A stretch of DNA of 64,000 nt from Anodontia alba. Lineage: Eukaryota; Mollusca; Bivalvia; Lucinida; Lucinidae. This document shows, in pieces, positions 23,061 to 35,080 of the stretch. A program made the translations under genes and the position numbers. The stretch lies in the NCBI GenBank assembly GCA_964016985.1, contig OZ024827.1, positions 22,523,275-22,587,274 on the forward strand, read 5' to 3'. The notes beneath the pieces are model-generated. The model did not search any database, was not told where the DNA came from, and worked only from the letters and a program-made list of their open reading frames with translations. Every line of letters starts with the position of its first letter. Position 1 is the first letter of the stretch.

Positions 23061-23394
23061 TTCAGATTCGCTTATTTGTGTTCGTTACATTCTTTAATCC
23101 TGTCTACAAAGTGACATTTTCAGAGCGCGATTTTGATTGGATGACGCTTGACTGATAGCCAATTGCATTTTGCTTTACTCTCATTATGATGGCAGACGAA
23201 ACTGTGGTTGGAATTTATTCGCCGCCCAGCGGTAAAAATACTAGTTCTGTATGGGAATGTTTCGGCCATCCTATTCTTACTTTTGAAGTTAGCCATTTTT
23301 AGTGTTTCAGTATTATGGACAATGCATGTTTAAGGGAAACCATATAGTTGGGGTCATAGTGTTGTTCAAACACATGTTCTAGTTCATTATAATT

Positions 23395-23490
23395 TCAACA
23401 CAAAAACATGTTGGAACTTATTAGAAGGTCATTCATTGGTAGGGCTCTTTTAATGAATATCCACAACATATATTCCTTAAGAAAAATAAG
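23395..23490. repeat. degenerate hairpin related to the GCCTCG-core family
   Basis: ACATGTTGGAACTTATTAGA ... TTTTAATGAATATCCACAAC, ATATATTCC. Arms pair loosely and resemble the 8312-8422 type. Confidence 0.45.
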
Positions 23491-25284
23491 AAACATGCCA
23501 GTAATTTTTATTCAAAAAGTGTGTTATCTAACTGATAATACAGGTAAATAATAACGTTACTTTACGCATGTTGAAGTTAAATAAAAGTGTAGTTAAAAGA
23601 GATTCAGAACCACCACAGAGTAATGTACATCCAGTATAGCAACTGTAGTTACTCTGAATTGTTCAGAAGGCGGTGTCGCGAAAAAAGGCATTAACTTAAT
23701 TACATAATTAGATTTATATGATTTGATGGACCTGGATTTTGCTCTATATCCATATTTTCACACTTTCTTACAACCAGTGGCTTCATCTAATATTAAATTT
23801 ACATTCAGAGACAAGGCTTTGTGAGAAAATTTACTATTCCTTGAAAAACAACCAACATGAACACTTTGTACTACATGCTTTCACTATCAATTTAATTTCT
23901 AAAAATCAGTCAGATGGAAATGCACTCTACTTCTTTTAATGTATAAATAAGAATGGGTCTTTACTGAGGCATCTGTGTAAAACAGATATACATAAATAAT
24001 CTAACCATGTACTGAAAAACTAAATACAATTATTTCTCTTCTGTTTTGTTTCTTTCTTCACAAAAAAAAATCCATTTTATTATCTGCATATATAAGCCAA
24101 TGCAGTGATTGGAGTAATGAACCTCTTTATTTTCCAATGAAGTTTACCACCTGATTATTCCAAATGAGTGTATCTCCAGCAGCAATTTCCAATTTCTAGA
24201 ATTATCAAAGTTCAAGTCTAGATATGCTCCAGTTCATACATATTCAACACCTGATGTAGCTCCACGATTATTCTGGTGCAATTTTATAAATTTATCTTTA
24301 TCAACTTATTATGAAGACGAGCAGATTAAATAAATTTGAAATGGCTATGTTCAATCCAGATTAGCTTTAATTACTGATTGTCATTTGATAGTGCTTCACC
24401 TAAGCATCAACAGATTAGCCCGACCAGCTATGCCTACCCTTTTCTGTTTTCAAGAGATTTTCCGATGTCCACAAAAGAAGGGTCATAAAGTATAAATGGG
24501 CCAGCAGTCGTCAGACAACTCCGTGTCATTGAGGTGTGAATAAAGTAATTTCATGTAGGAGGAATGAATTAAATGCCTGATGTCTTGCTATATTCAATAT
24601 CGAATAAGTAGATTCTGATACTTTCTTTTCGTTCAGCTTCCGTTGCTAAGCACAACATCAAAGATGGCGTGGGGTGATTGACAAAAGTAGCGCGTGGATT
24701 ACTACACCGAATTTTGAAGTCTATGTTTCAAATTGCACTATCTAAATCGATTTCAGTTACAGTTATGTTAGCGAAATAGAAAAGCTATAAAAAATTCCCC
24801 TGCTTCACATTCAGTTCGCCGTAATAGTGCCGCATTGCGTCTGATTAAGAAGTAGTGCGCGTATGAATATAGCGGTGATGAAAATCCGCTTGTGACGTAG
24901 TAAAAAACCCCATGCGATTGCATAGACTGCTTCACAGTTCGACAAATTTACTATCGTAAAAATTGACGACTGTAGTGAACCGTTAGTCACGTGTTTTATT
25001 CCGCTGCTGGCATTGGCCGATAACACCACGTCATGCTGTAAACAAAATGTGTATCGAAATCTCCCTGTTTATTTATAGAATAGCAGAAAGACTACCATCG
25101 CTCAGCGTTTGTTTGTTTGTTTTTTAAACAAACATCCTATGTTATATGTGTAATAATTATGCACAGGCACAGTGTTAAATACACAAGTATGTTTACAGGT
25201 TGATGATTTAAACAATAGCTATAACATTTTCAGTCGTTACACAGATTAGATTGTCATAATTTATCATCAATTAAGTCACTCACC
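23491..25284. other. no gene recognised
   Basis: AT-rich, non-repetitive as far as I can see, with no long frame. TATA-like GTATAAATGGG at 24490 followed by a cytosine/adenine-rich stretch is the only promoter-like spot and has no coding frame after it. Confidence 0.45.
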
Positions 25285-25400
25285 CTTAAATCGTCAATCA
25301 CAACTGCAGCAGACGACAGTTTGATTCTTTTTTCAAAGAAAAGTCTTGATATTTTCATGTGAATCGTCTGCTGCAGAGGATTTGCATGAACTCTCAAGAC
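25285..25400. repeat. inverted-repeat fragment, GCAGACGAC family
   Basis: CTGCAGCAGACGACAGTTTG ... AATCGTCTGCTGCAGAGGAT and then TTTGCATGAACTCTCAAG. The parts GCAGACGAC and ATTTGCATGA are the arms of the hairpin family best seen at 52359-52568, here rearranged. Confidence 0.5.
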
Positions 25401-25690
25401 TTGTTTCTTTTTAATATTAAAAAAAAAAAAAATGTTGGCTACAAAAAATGAATGTAATCAGGGAAGCCCGTCTATTTATAGACCTGAAGCAAACGCTTGG
25501 ATTAGCAAGCGCTCGAGTGATCTGGATTACAAGGGTGTATTTGCCTTGATAAAAATTGGTTTTCTACAGTCCTCGTTCTACGAGGTCATGTGGAGCAGTC
25601 TAGCGATTGCATAGAGCCTGCTAGCTGTCGCTAGCAGACTCAAAAAACGAATCACCATTGAGAGCAATAACACACTCACAAAAATGAAAA

Positions 25691-25947
25691 CATCAGGAAA
25701 ACATGCCTATATAATTTTGACCCCCTTAAACCCCACTTTTATACAGTAAAATTGGGGTTTACAGGGGTAAACATTATTTTTCGTATTTCTGTTCAAAAAC
25801 ATAGATTGTGGGTACTCGTTAGAACCGCCTCGCCGAGTACCCACAATCTATGTTTTGAGCAGTAATATGAAAAATATCAGAATTTTTATCTGAGAACTTT
25901 TGGTGGTGAAATTTTCAAAATATTTGAATAAGCATGTTTTCGTAATG
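25691..25947 (-). mobile_element. CATTACG-type MITE, copy 2, hairpin deletion
   Basis: Reverse orientation: CATCAGGAAAACATGCCTAT at the left, AAGCATGTTTTCGTAATG at the right. The central hairpin has lost part of one arm: ACCGCCTCGCCGAGTACCC replaces ACCGCCTCGCCGAGGCGG plus the following TTCTAACGAGTACCC, a deletion between two GAG triplets. Confidence 0.85.
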
Positions 25948-26147
25948 CAGTTGAAGTATCCTGTTTTCTGGACCATACCACTACTTTCGGTCATTTAGGC
26001 CTCATCAGTGACATTCATAAATTTTCAAAAACCCCGGAATGGGCCCAATGCTCACAAAGGACCAGAAATAAAGACTTAACTAGAGCGAAGTACGGAGAGC
26101 CGTTTTATGGCCACTACACGGCACTAACACCAAACTAGTGAAGTTTT

Positions 26148-26351
26148 TAACCCTTGTCCTGCTGAACCCGGATATACCCTGCCTTTGCAAACAGTGTAGA
26201 TCCAGAACAGTTGGCTTCTCAACTGATCTGGATCTGCACTGTTTGCCATTAAGTATATGAACTTATAGGAACAATCTGGATCAAGCAATCTGGTTTGCTG
26301 AAAATTAAAAGTGGTGTGGCATCCTAATTTATTCAGCATGGCAAGGGTTAA
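26148..26351. mobile_element. TTAACCC-type MITE with AAACAGTGTAGAtCC hairpin
   Basis: Ends TTAACCCTTGTCCTGCTGAA and TTCAGCATGGCAAGGGTTAA are inverted. Inside is a hairpin of the AAACAGTGTAGACCC family: TTTGCAAACAGTGTAGATCC ... GGATCTGCACTGTTTGCC. Length 204 bp, non-coding. A poly-A tract follows directly. Confidence 0.82.
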
Positions 26352-26734
26352 AAAAAAAAAAAAAAAAAAAAAAATCATTAATAATTTTTAAGGCAATTTT
26401 CTTGTGCATCCTATGCTTCATCGACATCAAATCAATATCTCCTCTGATAATCTTTTATGTAGTTCTGCCACTGATGATCGATTATAATCGATCATAAGTC
26501 ATTTTTGCCTCTTGTAACTGATGACCGGAAAGATTTTTATAGTCGACCAAACGGACAATTCTATTTTTAGAAAATATGTTTTCTCACTTTTTATTTTTAT
26601 AGCCAAGTTATATAGAAATGAAACTCAAAGCAGTCTATTTGGGTCATTCTAGATATGTGATCAATAAATGTGACAAAATTTGATTAAAAAAATAAATTAA
26701 AAAACTCAAATAAGTCAACCTAAAAGTACTGATA

Positions 26735-26940
26735 CTTTTTCTTATTTGTCCGTGAAAATATATATTGTGGGTACTCATTAGAAGTGCCTCGCTTCGCGGA
26801 GGCCCTTCTAATGAGTATTAACAACATATGTTTTCATGAATGTATATTGTGGGTACCCATTAGAAGCGCCTCGCCTCGCGGAGGCGCTTCTAATGCCGGA
26901 GTACCCACAACATATGTTTTCATGGAAAAAATGTTATCTG
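26735..26940. mobile_element. duplicated GCCTCG-core hairpin
   Basis: Two hairpins in series, 26755-26838 and 26843-26925, each with ATTGTGGGTACnCATTAGAA on the left and TTCTAATG ... AACATATGTTTTCATG on the right. The second has CCG filler in the right arm (TAATGCCGGAGTACCC). Centres are CTCGCnTCGCGGAGG rather than CTCGCCGAGG, so the loop has grown. Confidence 0.75.
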
Positions 26941-27171
26941 GATACCCTTATTATTGATCTGGAGCTCTGACTAAGTACCCGAGAGGGGGCTTAATTAAGA
27001 GTGAATATATTTTCTATAAATCAATTATTAACAAGACAATATATTTAGACGTAAACATCTAAGTACCGGCGCAAATTTTATTCATGTTTACGTGGAGATA
27101 TGGGTCAAGGGTATACTAAAGTTTAATAAATTTTCAGTGTAACGGGTAAAATCGAACAACAATGTGATTCT

Positions 27172-27370
27172 TTAACTTTCGCTGCCACAGGCGATAATAA
27201 TAAGTTTTTGCAAACAACATAGATCCAGATATGTGCCGTCTCATCAGGATCTAGGCTGTTTGATATTCAGTCTTTCAACTTTATGTATAAACTTCTTTTC
27301 AAGCGACAGTTTGTTAATAAAAGAAAAGCAGACGACAATGTCGTCTGAATTTTGGCAGCGAAAGAGTTAA
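27172..27370. mobile_element. TTAACTTTCGCTGCCA-type MITE
   Basis: Inverted ends TTAACTTTCGCTGCCACAGG and TTTTGGCAGCGAAAGAGTTAA; internal AAACAnCATAGATCCAGAT and ATCTAGGCTGTTTG form the hairpin. Near the right end GCAGACGACAATGTCGTCTG is a perfect 20-bp palindrome. 61592-61780 is a relative in reverse orientation. Confidence 0.78.
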
Positions 27371-27892
27371 TGTTTGCTATTATTAAGCTTTATGAAATTT
27401 CTTGATTGAAATGAAAATAAAACAGACATTAATCTGTTCATAACACAGTTTGTAATAAGACTTTTTTTTTACATTTTCCGGGATCGTCACAAACCGATAA
27501 TCCCGGCAAATATAAAAAGTCCTACGTGAGCTAATCGAACACGCTCCCATTTATGTAAAAATCCAAAGTTATATTAAGAGACCGGCGCGATTCCCGCGCC
27601 GGTCAATCAGTCGGTTTTACAAACCCGACGATCGACTATGAAATTCTGGCCGATTCCCAACACTAGAAAAGTCACTGTGCTGCTTATTCTCTGTTCGACG
27701 CTTTGGCTCTCTGACGGGCGACGACAATATCCGTTTCCATTCTCGCTTTAGGCTTAGTGACTGAAAAAAGGCAGAAAGAAAAGTGTATGCATCAGGAAAA
27801 CATACTATGACCCCGTTAAATCTCATTTTTATATAGTAAAACTGGGATTTACATTTTTTTTTTTTTTTTTCTAATTTCTGCTCAATAACATA

Positions 27893-29422
27893 CACTGAAC
27901 CAAAAAAGAAACTTTCGCGAGACTTCAATGGGACTGTTTCCACATATATGTATATTAACAGTTTTTATTCGTATTTGTTATTGCACAATAATTTAAAATC
28001 AATTCATCAAAGTTCAATTACAGTCTGAAAATTATCAATTTCATTGGATTTTTCAATTTCATTTGAGGTAGGTGTCGATTCAATTATTTTTGGCTTTAGT
28101 AACGAGTATGCCCACCGCGAGCATTGCTAACAGCTTGGCAGCGACGACGCATTGAGTGGATGAGATTATTAATTTGAGCCTGGGGTATATTATTCCACTC
28201 TTCTAGCAAAGTGTCACGGAGCCTATTGACGTTACCAGGCGGATTTTGACGTTGCCGTTGTGTCAAGATTATCCCAAAGGTGCTCGATGGGATTTAGATC
28301 CGAGCTTTTTGAGGGCCAGTCGTCTATGAAATCAATATTGTTGTTTCGCAAGAACTGGATATTGTCACGGGCGACGTGAGGTCTGGCGTTGTCTTGCTGA
28401 AACACAGAAATAACGCCGTGATTTTGTAAGAGAGGAACAACGTGTGGAGCAAGGACACGGTCTCTATACTTTTGAGCGTTCAAATTGCCATCAATGACCA
28501 CTAAATGGGTACGATACCCATAACTTATTCCGGCCCAGACCATCAAGGAACCCCCACCGCCAAAACGATCCCGCTGAAGAACGCAACAGTCAGCGTAACG
28601 TTCATTCCTACGTCGGTAGACCCTGATCCGACCATCACTATTGGACAATGCAAACCTGGATTCATCTGAAAAAAGAATCGTCCGCCAGTCTTGCCTTGTC
28701 CAGTTGATGTGTCTATCAGCCCACTGAAGCCTGTCACGGCGATGACAATCCGTTAATACTGTTCCGACGTAGGGACTACGTGCACGTAAATTGTTTTCAG
28801 CCAAACGATTTCGTACGGTTTGAGCGGTCATCCTGGGGTTATGAGTACCTGGGGTGACAGACGCTGTAGCTGTCGCAGTTAAAAAAACGATTTCGTAAAT
28901 GTTGGTTAAAAATATAGCGGTCTTGCGCCGGCGTGGTCACACGTGATCTACCGCTACGTGGAAAATCTTCCGTGCTTCCGGTCTGCACAAACCGCCGTCT
29001 CAGACTTCTAACTGCCTGCACAGATGATCCAACTTGCGAAGCAACATCTTCCGTTGAAGCTCCAGCCTCCAGCATCCCAACGGCTCTCTCTCTTAAATGT
29101 TTCGCAATTCGAGGCATCGAAATTTTGCCCAAATTGTATCGATATAAAAGTGTTCAGGTATTTTTATGACTGTAGTCGTCAAGTGCAATAATTTGCAGTG
29201 AAAAAAGTTAACACATGTAAACCAGATATATCCACCCCGTGCGTGCACGTGAAAATGGAGGTTTTGTCAAAACAGACGATATCGTTCGACATGAGGTGAT
29301 TATCTGACCGATTTCCCAAAGTAGGACGTCAGTGTAAACTACTACATATACACATTTTTCTACATGTTGTATTTAACCTTATAAGTTTAAAACCTACTTT
29401 GCGAAAGTTTTTTTTGGTTCAG
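27893..29422 (-). mobile_element. Tc1/mariner-like transposon, full length
   Basis: About 1.53 kb. Inverted ends: left CACTGAACCAAAAAAGAAAC then TTTCGC; right GCGAAAGTTTTTTTTGGTTC then AG. So the inverted repeats are about 24 bp and the right one lacks the outermost two bases. TA lies on both sides (27891-27892, 29423-29424), the Tc1/mariner target signature. One transposase gene on the minus strand, broken by two small frame changes (see 28096-29117). Being frame-broken it would be mobile only with outside transposase. Confidence 0.92.
28096..29117 (-). pseudogene. Tc1/mariner-like transposase, two frameshifts
   Basis: N-terminal paired-like HTH: MPRIAKHLRERAVGMLEAGA, then STEDVASQVGSSVQAVRSLR, then a GRSR linker. 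The DDE domain has TILFSDESRF (first Asp), GGGGSLMVWAGIS, FQQDNARPHVAR (second Asp) and SSDLNPIEHLWD (Glu), so all three catalytic residues are present. Frame breaks: an A7 run at 28881-28887 where one base too many shifts the frame just before the DDE domain, and a second near 28255, after LWDNLD. The downstream frame ends ARGGHTRY with a stop at 28096-28098, the usual C terminus. Total about 340 codons, normal for the family. Spacing from second Asp to Glu is 35 residues by my count (usual 34), from a doubled GAC codon (IDDW). The start at 29117 is preferred over the upstream Met because it matches the family MPR start. Confidence 0.9.
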
Positions 29423-29851
29423 TAGATTATGGGTACTCGTTAGAACCGCCTCGCCGAGGCGGTTCTAACTAGTACCCATAATCTCTGTTTTGAGCAGATA
29501 TATGAATAATATCAGAGTTTATTTTATTTGATTTTTTTTCAGTTTTTTAGAGGTAAATTTTTCTATATATTTGAATAGGCGTGCACTTTAATTGCACGAC
29601 CTGCAGAAAAGTCGACCGACCGACCGACCTTGCTGATTGTCAATTATTGTTTCATGTTTCATGTCCATACTGTGAAAGTTTCAGAAAAAAATTAATAAGT
29701 TGAACTTGTTGAAAACTTGTCTTCACATTTTAGATTTCAGCACCATTTTCAGCAATCAGCAGCATTTTCAGCAATTTTTACTATGGGGAAAAATGGAAAT
29801 ATTCATTTTTTTTTTTCATTCCAATGACTAGAATAAAACTTTTTATGTATA

Positions 29852-29959
29852 TCCAAGACAGCATTATGCTTGAATCTATATACGACCGTTGTCGGCCCGA
29901 CAGGAGTCCTGTCGAGCTGATAAAGGTCCGATAAAGATTTAAGTGGAATGCTATCTGGG
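29852..29959. repeat. degenerate copy of the CCCAGTCAGCATTCTACG hairpin
   Basis: GACAGCATTATGCTTGAATC ... CGACCGTTGTCGGCCCGACA ... GAATGCTATCTGGG. Same length and order as 12561-12667 but many substitutions, so an old copy. Confidence 0.6.
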
Positions 29960-31061
29960 AAGGTAGTTTCGACAAATGGTCTTGCATTAAATCATGGCAA
30001 AAGATGGCAATATACTTCTGTGTTAAGCGCCAGGCAAAAACCAGATGTCGAAAGGAGAGTAGTTTGCTTGGATGAGAACTGATAAGTTTTTTTAGGAGTA
30101 AACTTATCAGAATTTTCTCCCTCCTGAAAAATTCCTTAGAGGGGTAGTTTCTTCCTTCTTAGAATAGATCCCATGGAAGGGGCTTGGTTTGCAGCAAAGC
30201 AAAATAGGAGGTCGCAGAAGTTGTCTCTCAAGGACAAAAATAGATAATAAACTACCAGGGCTCAGTTGCTCTAAGCATCGTTAGCTTAACAAGCTCGGCA
30301 ATTACTTAGTCAGCTCATTAATTGTCTTAGGAAAATTTATATCAAGTATAAAGATATTTTGGGTCAAAAAATGTTAGTAGCTTTTTTTTTCTTTTCAGTG
30401 CAGAAGCTGCTCATATTTTTCAATCAAAAATATGAGTATATTTACATATCACATGATATAAATTTTAACGTCTTGTTAACTAACGTCATTAGCTTTGAAC
30501 TACTGGGCCCCGGTGTATCCATTCATCTTAAGATCCCCTAGCTGGCCCCACGGTTATAAAAATTCATGCTCAATTCAGCTGAGCATGAAAATTTCTCTGC
30601 TAATAATTATGAAAATGCCAACAAAAGTTGGCATTTTCATATTTATTAGCCAAGGAATTTTCACGCTCAGATATTGTTGGCATTGTTATATTTGTTAGCA
30701 GAGGAATTTTCATGCTCAGCTATGTTTAGCAAGAAAGAATGTGCAACAGTTAGTAATCTGAGATTGATAAGCAGGATAAATTTCGTGTTCAGTTGAGTTG
30801 AGCACGAAGTAAGTTTAATAACCTCGGGCCCTGATGGGGCCTAAAGTGACCGAAAATATAATTTATTATGCGATCCGTGATGAACTTGCAATTTTTCATG
30901 TTAGGCTAAAGTCTGTGTTTTATCTGTTTAAAATTGGAATTTCGACATATCCTTTGTATACTGGATTTATGAAACATATGACTTTGATGAAAGTTTTTCT
31001 GGGGAACGACTGCCGACTTCTCAAAAAGGTTTCTGCCTCCTGCCATATTTCAGTAATGCGG
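29960..31061. other. unassigned; small hairpins
   Basis: No gene. Short inverted repeats at about 30566-30590 (TGCTCAATTCAGCTGAGCA) and 30611-30640 (GAAAATGCCAAC / GTTGGCATTTTC), and three related phrases ending GAATTTTCAnGCTCAG at 30596-30720. It is probably an old composite repeat. Confidence 0.45.
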
Positions 31062-31269
31062 TAATCTGACATTTAGGCGACTGCTGACTTTTGTGATGTG
31101 GGATTTAACGATTCAGCTCAAACAATCCAAACTATACTTTTTTTTTTTTTTTTTTTTTTTTATCTTTTAAATAGCTTTGTCGGTTACTGATTGGGGAGCA
31201 AAGGTATTTTTGGTACCACTTCTAGGCCCTCATGATTGTTCATTGCAGTTAATCAAGCGAGACTATGGT

Positions 31270-31590
31270 ACGAAAGACCGGTAGTGACATTTAAACTTCA
31301 TTAATTCACGATTTCAACTTCACGTATTCACGATTTCAACTTCACGAATTCCCGAACTCAACTTCACGAATTCACGAATTCAACTTCACGAATTCACGAA
31401 TTCAACTTCACGAATTCAACTTTACGAATTCTACTTCACGAATTCAACTTCACGAATTCACGAATTCAACTTCACGAATTCACAAATTCAACTTCACGAA
31501 TTCAACTATGGAAGCGTATTGTTACCCCCCCCCCCCCCCCTCCCCGCCCCCCCCCCCCCGCCCCCGCCCACTCCCTCTCCCCATATATTT
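31270..31590. repeat. left inverted repeat of the foldback element
   Basis: After the tip, 11-22 bp words AACTTCACGAATTC and ACGAATTCACGAATTC alternate to 31505, followed by TATGGAAGCGTATTGTTAC, a C run (31527-31575) and CTCCCCATATATTTTTTCAC. GAATTC occurs in most words. Confidence 0.88.
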
Positions 31591-32155
31591 TTTCACAACT
31601 TAAATTTATATAGAGAAACATAATAATAACATGGTATGGTGACAAAATTTTGTCGACAAATCATGATAAGTCAATATGATAATGTTATAACATATCGTAT
31701 TCGCTACATATCTGTACATTGTTCACGAAATATTTGATCGTGTATGACATTTTCTTTACTGCGTAGAATTTTTATCATATATTTTTATACGCTATACCAG
31801 TAGGTTTTTTCGTGCACCTCAAAGTGTTATTTCATTGTCGCAGATCATTTGGTCGTCATAATATCTTTCGACTGGAATAAGTGACGTCACATGGGCCATT
31901 GAAGGGAAAACCTGGCCGCACAAAATAGGTTAAAAAGGCAGAGTGAGATGCCATGGCTTGGGCAGATTGCCCCACACCACCTCTAGAAAACCTGACAGAA
32001 CTTTTTTTTAGATTTGTTTTTCTTTTTTAAATAAATTAGGTGCATATTCATCTTTTACTGGTAGGATACACTTTTACTGGATAATCCTGGAAATTGAGTG
32101 GCTCAGATATAGGCTTTAGAAGCTTGCATCTATGCAAGAAAACTTGGAAGACTCA

Positions 32156-32262
32156 CCCAGTCAGCATTCTACGTAAATCTATATCGGGCCGTCATCGGCC
32201 CGTCAGGGTAGCTGACGGGCCGATGACGGCCCGATGTAGATTTACGTAGAATGCTAGCTGGG
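32156..32262. mobile_element. 107-bp hairpin MITE, CCCAGTCAGCATTCTACG type, copy 2
   Basis: By eye identical over its whole length to 12561-12667. It lies within the foldback element, while copy 1 lies within the nested element at 11936, so both are late insertions in unrelated hosts. No target duplication visible at either site. Confidence 0.88.
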
Positions 32263-32617
32263 CAGATCCATTCCGAAAGATAGTTTATCACTTTAAATAG
32301 ACTTTCCCATTGAACAATCATTTGGATATTCATAATATATGTACATGTACATGTATTGACAATTACCTGATTTTCTCTAAAAAGTGGGGCGGGTAAGATA
32401 TCATGGCAGATTTTCTCAGATTTCATAGGTTTCTGGTATAGGTGCAAGCTTCTAAATTTCAATATTCATAGCGACCAGCTTAAGCTGGCAGACTCCAAAT
32501 ACAACGGATAGTTTATCACTTATTTAGACTTCCCTGTTGGAGTATTCATTTCAATATTCATACCGACCATAACCTATTTTTCTCTGAATGGAGAGGTGGG
32601 GGGATGCAATACAGAAT

Positions 32618-32649
<32 letters not shown>
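32618..32649. repeat. (GA)n microsatellite
   Basis: AGAGAG run inside the foldback element. Confidence 0.95.
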
Positions 32650-32729
32650 TAAAGTAGCCTGTGGCGCCAGCTGCCTCTGGGCTGTCCACCCCCCACCCTG
32701 AATGATTAAACTCTTTTCTGATCCCAGTT

Positions 32730-35080
32730 TGCCTAGTTTCCATGGGTGGTTGTGGGGAGGGCTGGGGGCAAGCTAGCTGCAGGCCAGGGTATCTTAGAAA
32801 GACAGGTAATTGTTAATACTGGATTCATTCAAATGTTCTGTTTAATATGAAATTCAAATGGAATAAGATAAAAATAATATTCTGAAACTTTGTTTACAAG
32901 ACTTTCTGAGGCGGGGAGTGAACCGCAAGGACCACAGTATTTTGGCCCTAACCTATTCCCTAAAAGTGAAAAAATAGGTAAAAGCCGGTATTACTATCAA
33001 TTTAATGTCTATGCATTAGAAATTTAAGTTAAAATGATTAAATAGCTTTTCTGATCTGAGTTTATCCATTTTTCCAGGGGTGCGGGGCAAGCTGCCCTGG
33101 CCAGGGTATCTTACTCCCCACCCCTTCTTGTCTGAAGAAAGACAGGAAATAGTAAATATTGGAATTATTCTAATGTCCTGTTAAGTGTCAAATTCAAATA
33201 GTTAAGATAAAAATAGTATTCTGAAATTTTATTTAGAAGATTTTCTTAGGCTGGGAGCGAACTGTTAGGGCCACACTATTTTGGCCCCAACCCCTTCCCA
33301 TAAAGTGAAAAAATAGATAAAAGCAGGTACTACTACCATTCTAAAGTCTGTGCATTAGAATTTTAAGTTTGCTTTTCTGATCTGAATTTGCACGTTTCCA
33401 GGTGGGATTGGGGTGGGGTTTGGGGTGGGGTGCAAGCTGCCAAGGCCAGGATATCTTCACCACTGTGTGTGTAAGGGGAGGGAGAAGGGGCGGGGCAAGC
33501 TGTCCAGCTAAGAATATCTTACCCCCACCCAGCCTGTCTGAAGAATGATGGATAATATTAAGTCATAGAAATATTCAAATAACCTGTTCAATGGGGAATT
33601 ATTTTTAAAAAGATAAAAATAGTACTCTGAACTTTAATTTTGTTTACAAGATTTTCTGAGTTTGGGCGCAAACTTCTTGGGCCACAATAATTTGGCCCCA
33701 TCTAGCACCTTCCCGTAAAGTGAAAGAGTAGGTGAAAGCAGGAACAACTAACATTCTAATGTCGGTGCATTAGAAATTTAAATGATTAAATAACCAAGTT
33801 TCCGTAGGGGGGTGGGTGCGGGGGAGTCAAGCTGCCCAGGCCAGGGTATCTTACCCCCACACTTTCTTGTGTGAAAAAGGATGGATAAAAGTAAACAATA
33901 GAAATATTCAAATGACTTGTTAAATGAGAAATTCTTTTAAAAAAGATAAAAAAGATAAAAAAAATAATTTTCTGAACTTTGTTTACAAGACATTTTGAGG
34001 TTGGGAGCAAATTTCTCGGGCCACAGTTTGTTTTACCATAACACCTTCCCGTAAAGAGAAAAGTTGGTAAAAGCAGGTATTACTACAATTCTAATGACTA
34101 TGTTTTAGAAATTCATGTTTAAAATGATGAAAAAAAATTCTGATCTGAGCTTGTTGAGTTTCCATGTGTGGGGGCCAAGTTGCCCTGGGCTGGGTATCTT
34201 CACCCTATGGGAAGCAAGCTGCCCAGGCCCAAAGTACCTCATCCTCCACCCTTTCCTATGTGAAGAAAGATAGAACAAAAGTAAATTACAGAAATATTCA
34301 AATGACCTGTTAAATGGGCACTTGTTTTATAAAGACAAACATTATTTTCTTAACTTTTATTGCAAGATTTTTTGAGACTGGAAGCAAACTCTTCGGGCCA
34401 CAGTACTTTAGCCTAACTCTTTCCCGTAAAGAGAAAATTACGTAAAAGCAGGTCTTACTAACTTCTTATGTCTATGCATTAGAAAATTATGTTTAAAATA
34501 TCGAATAAGCTTCCTGATCTGAGTTTGCCAAGTTTCCATAGGTGGGGGGCGGTGGGGTGGGGAGGGTGGGGGCAAGCTGCCCAGACCAGGGTATCTTCAC
34601 GCCCGGGGCGGGGGGGGGGGGGGGGGGCAAGCTGACCAGGCCAGTGTATCTTAACCCTGTCCCTTCCTATATGAAGAAAGATTGGTAATATCAAACACTG
34701 GAATTTCTCTAATGACCTGTTATTGGAAAATTCTATTAAAAGTGATAAAATAGCTTTCTAAACTGTGTCTGCAAGAACTTCTGAGTTTGGGAGGAAATGC
34801 TTAGGCCACAGTATCTTAGCCCCATCCTTCTCCTATAAAGAGAAAAAAAAATAATGAAAAACATACATTAGTACTGTTCTGATAATTGAGCGTTATAAAT
34901 TTGTTATAAAAAAATAAAATATTGTTTTGAATTGAATTTGCGAGGTTTTCCTGGGAGGGTGTGGTGGTGGGGGGGGGGGTATGGGCAAGCTGCCCGGGGT
35001 AGGGGGCAAGATACCCCGGATTATCTTGCCCCTGGGGAACAAGCTGCCCGGGTGGGGTGGGGGTGGGGCAAGATAAAGTG
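32730..35080. repeat. tandem array of about 330-410 bp units inside the foldback element
   Basis: Six to seven diverged units. Marker phrases: CTGATCTGAGTTTGCCAAGT, TTCCATGGGTGGTTGTGGGG, CAAGCTGCCCAGGCCAGGGT, ATCTTACCCCCACCC, GTCTGAAGAAAGACAGGAAA, AGATAAAAATAGTATTCTGA, TTTACAAGATTTTCTGAG, GGGCCACAGTATTTTGGCCC, CTTCCCGTAAAGTGAAAAA. The GAAGAAAGA marker lies near 32791, 33133, 33541, 33870, 34260 and 34672. G runs expanded at 34612-34627 and 34965-34978. Open frames here are not genes. Confidence 0.82.

Larger units (their letters stand above)
27790..29590 (-). mobile_element. CATTACG-type MITE, copy 3, split by a Tc1-like transposon
   Basis: Left part 27790-27892 (CATCAGGAAAACATACTATG ... TTTCTGCTCAATAACATA) and right part 29423-29590 (TAGATTATGGGTACTCG ... 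TTGAATAGGCGTGC) together give one MITE in reverse orientation. The join ACATA|GATTATGGG matches the uninterrupted ACATAGATTGTGGG of the other copies, with TA present on both sides of the insert. The right terminus is degenerate. Confidence 0.9.

Noticed and set aside
25432..25614. 60-codon plus-strand frame after a poly-A tract
   Set aside because: No motif, short, and not supported by context; part of its downstream flank recurs near 56470 beside another MITE, which suggests repeat DNA.
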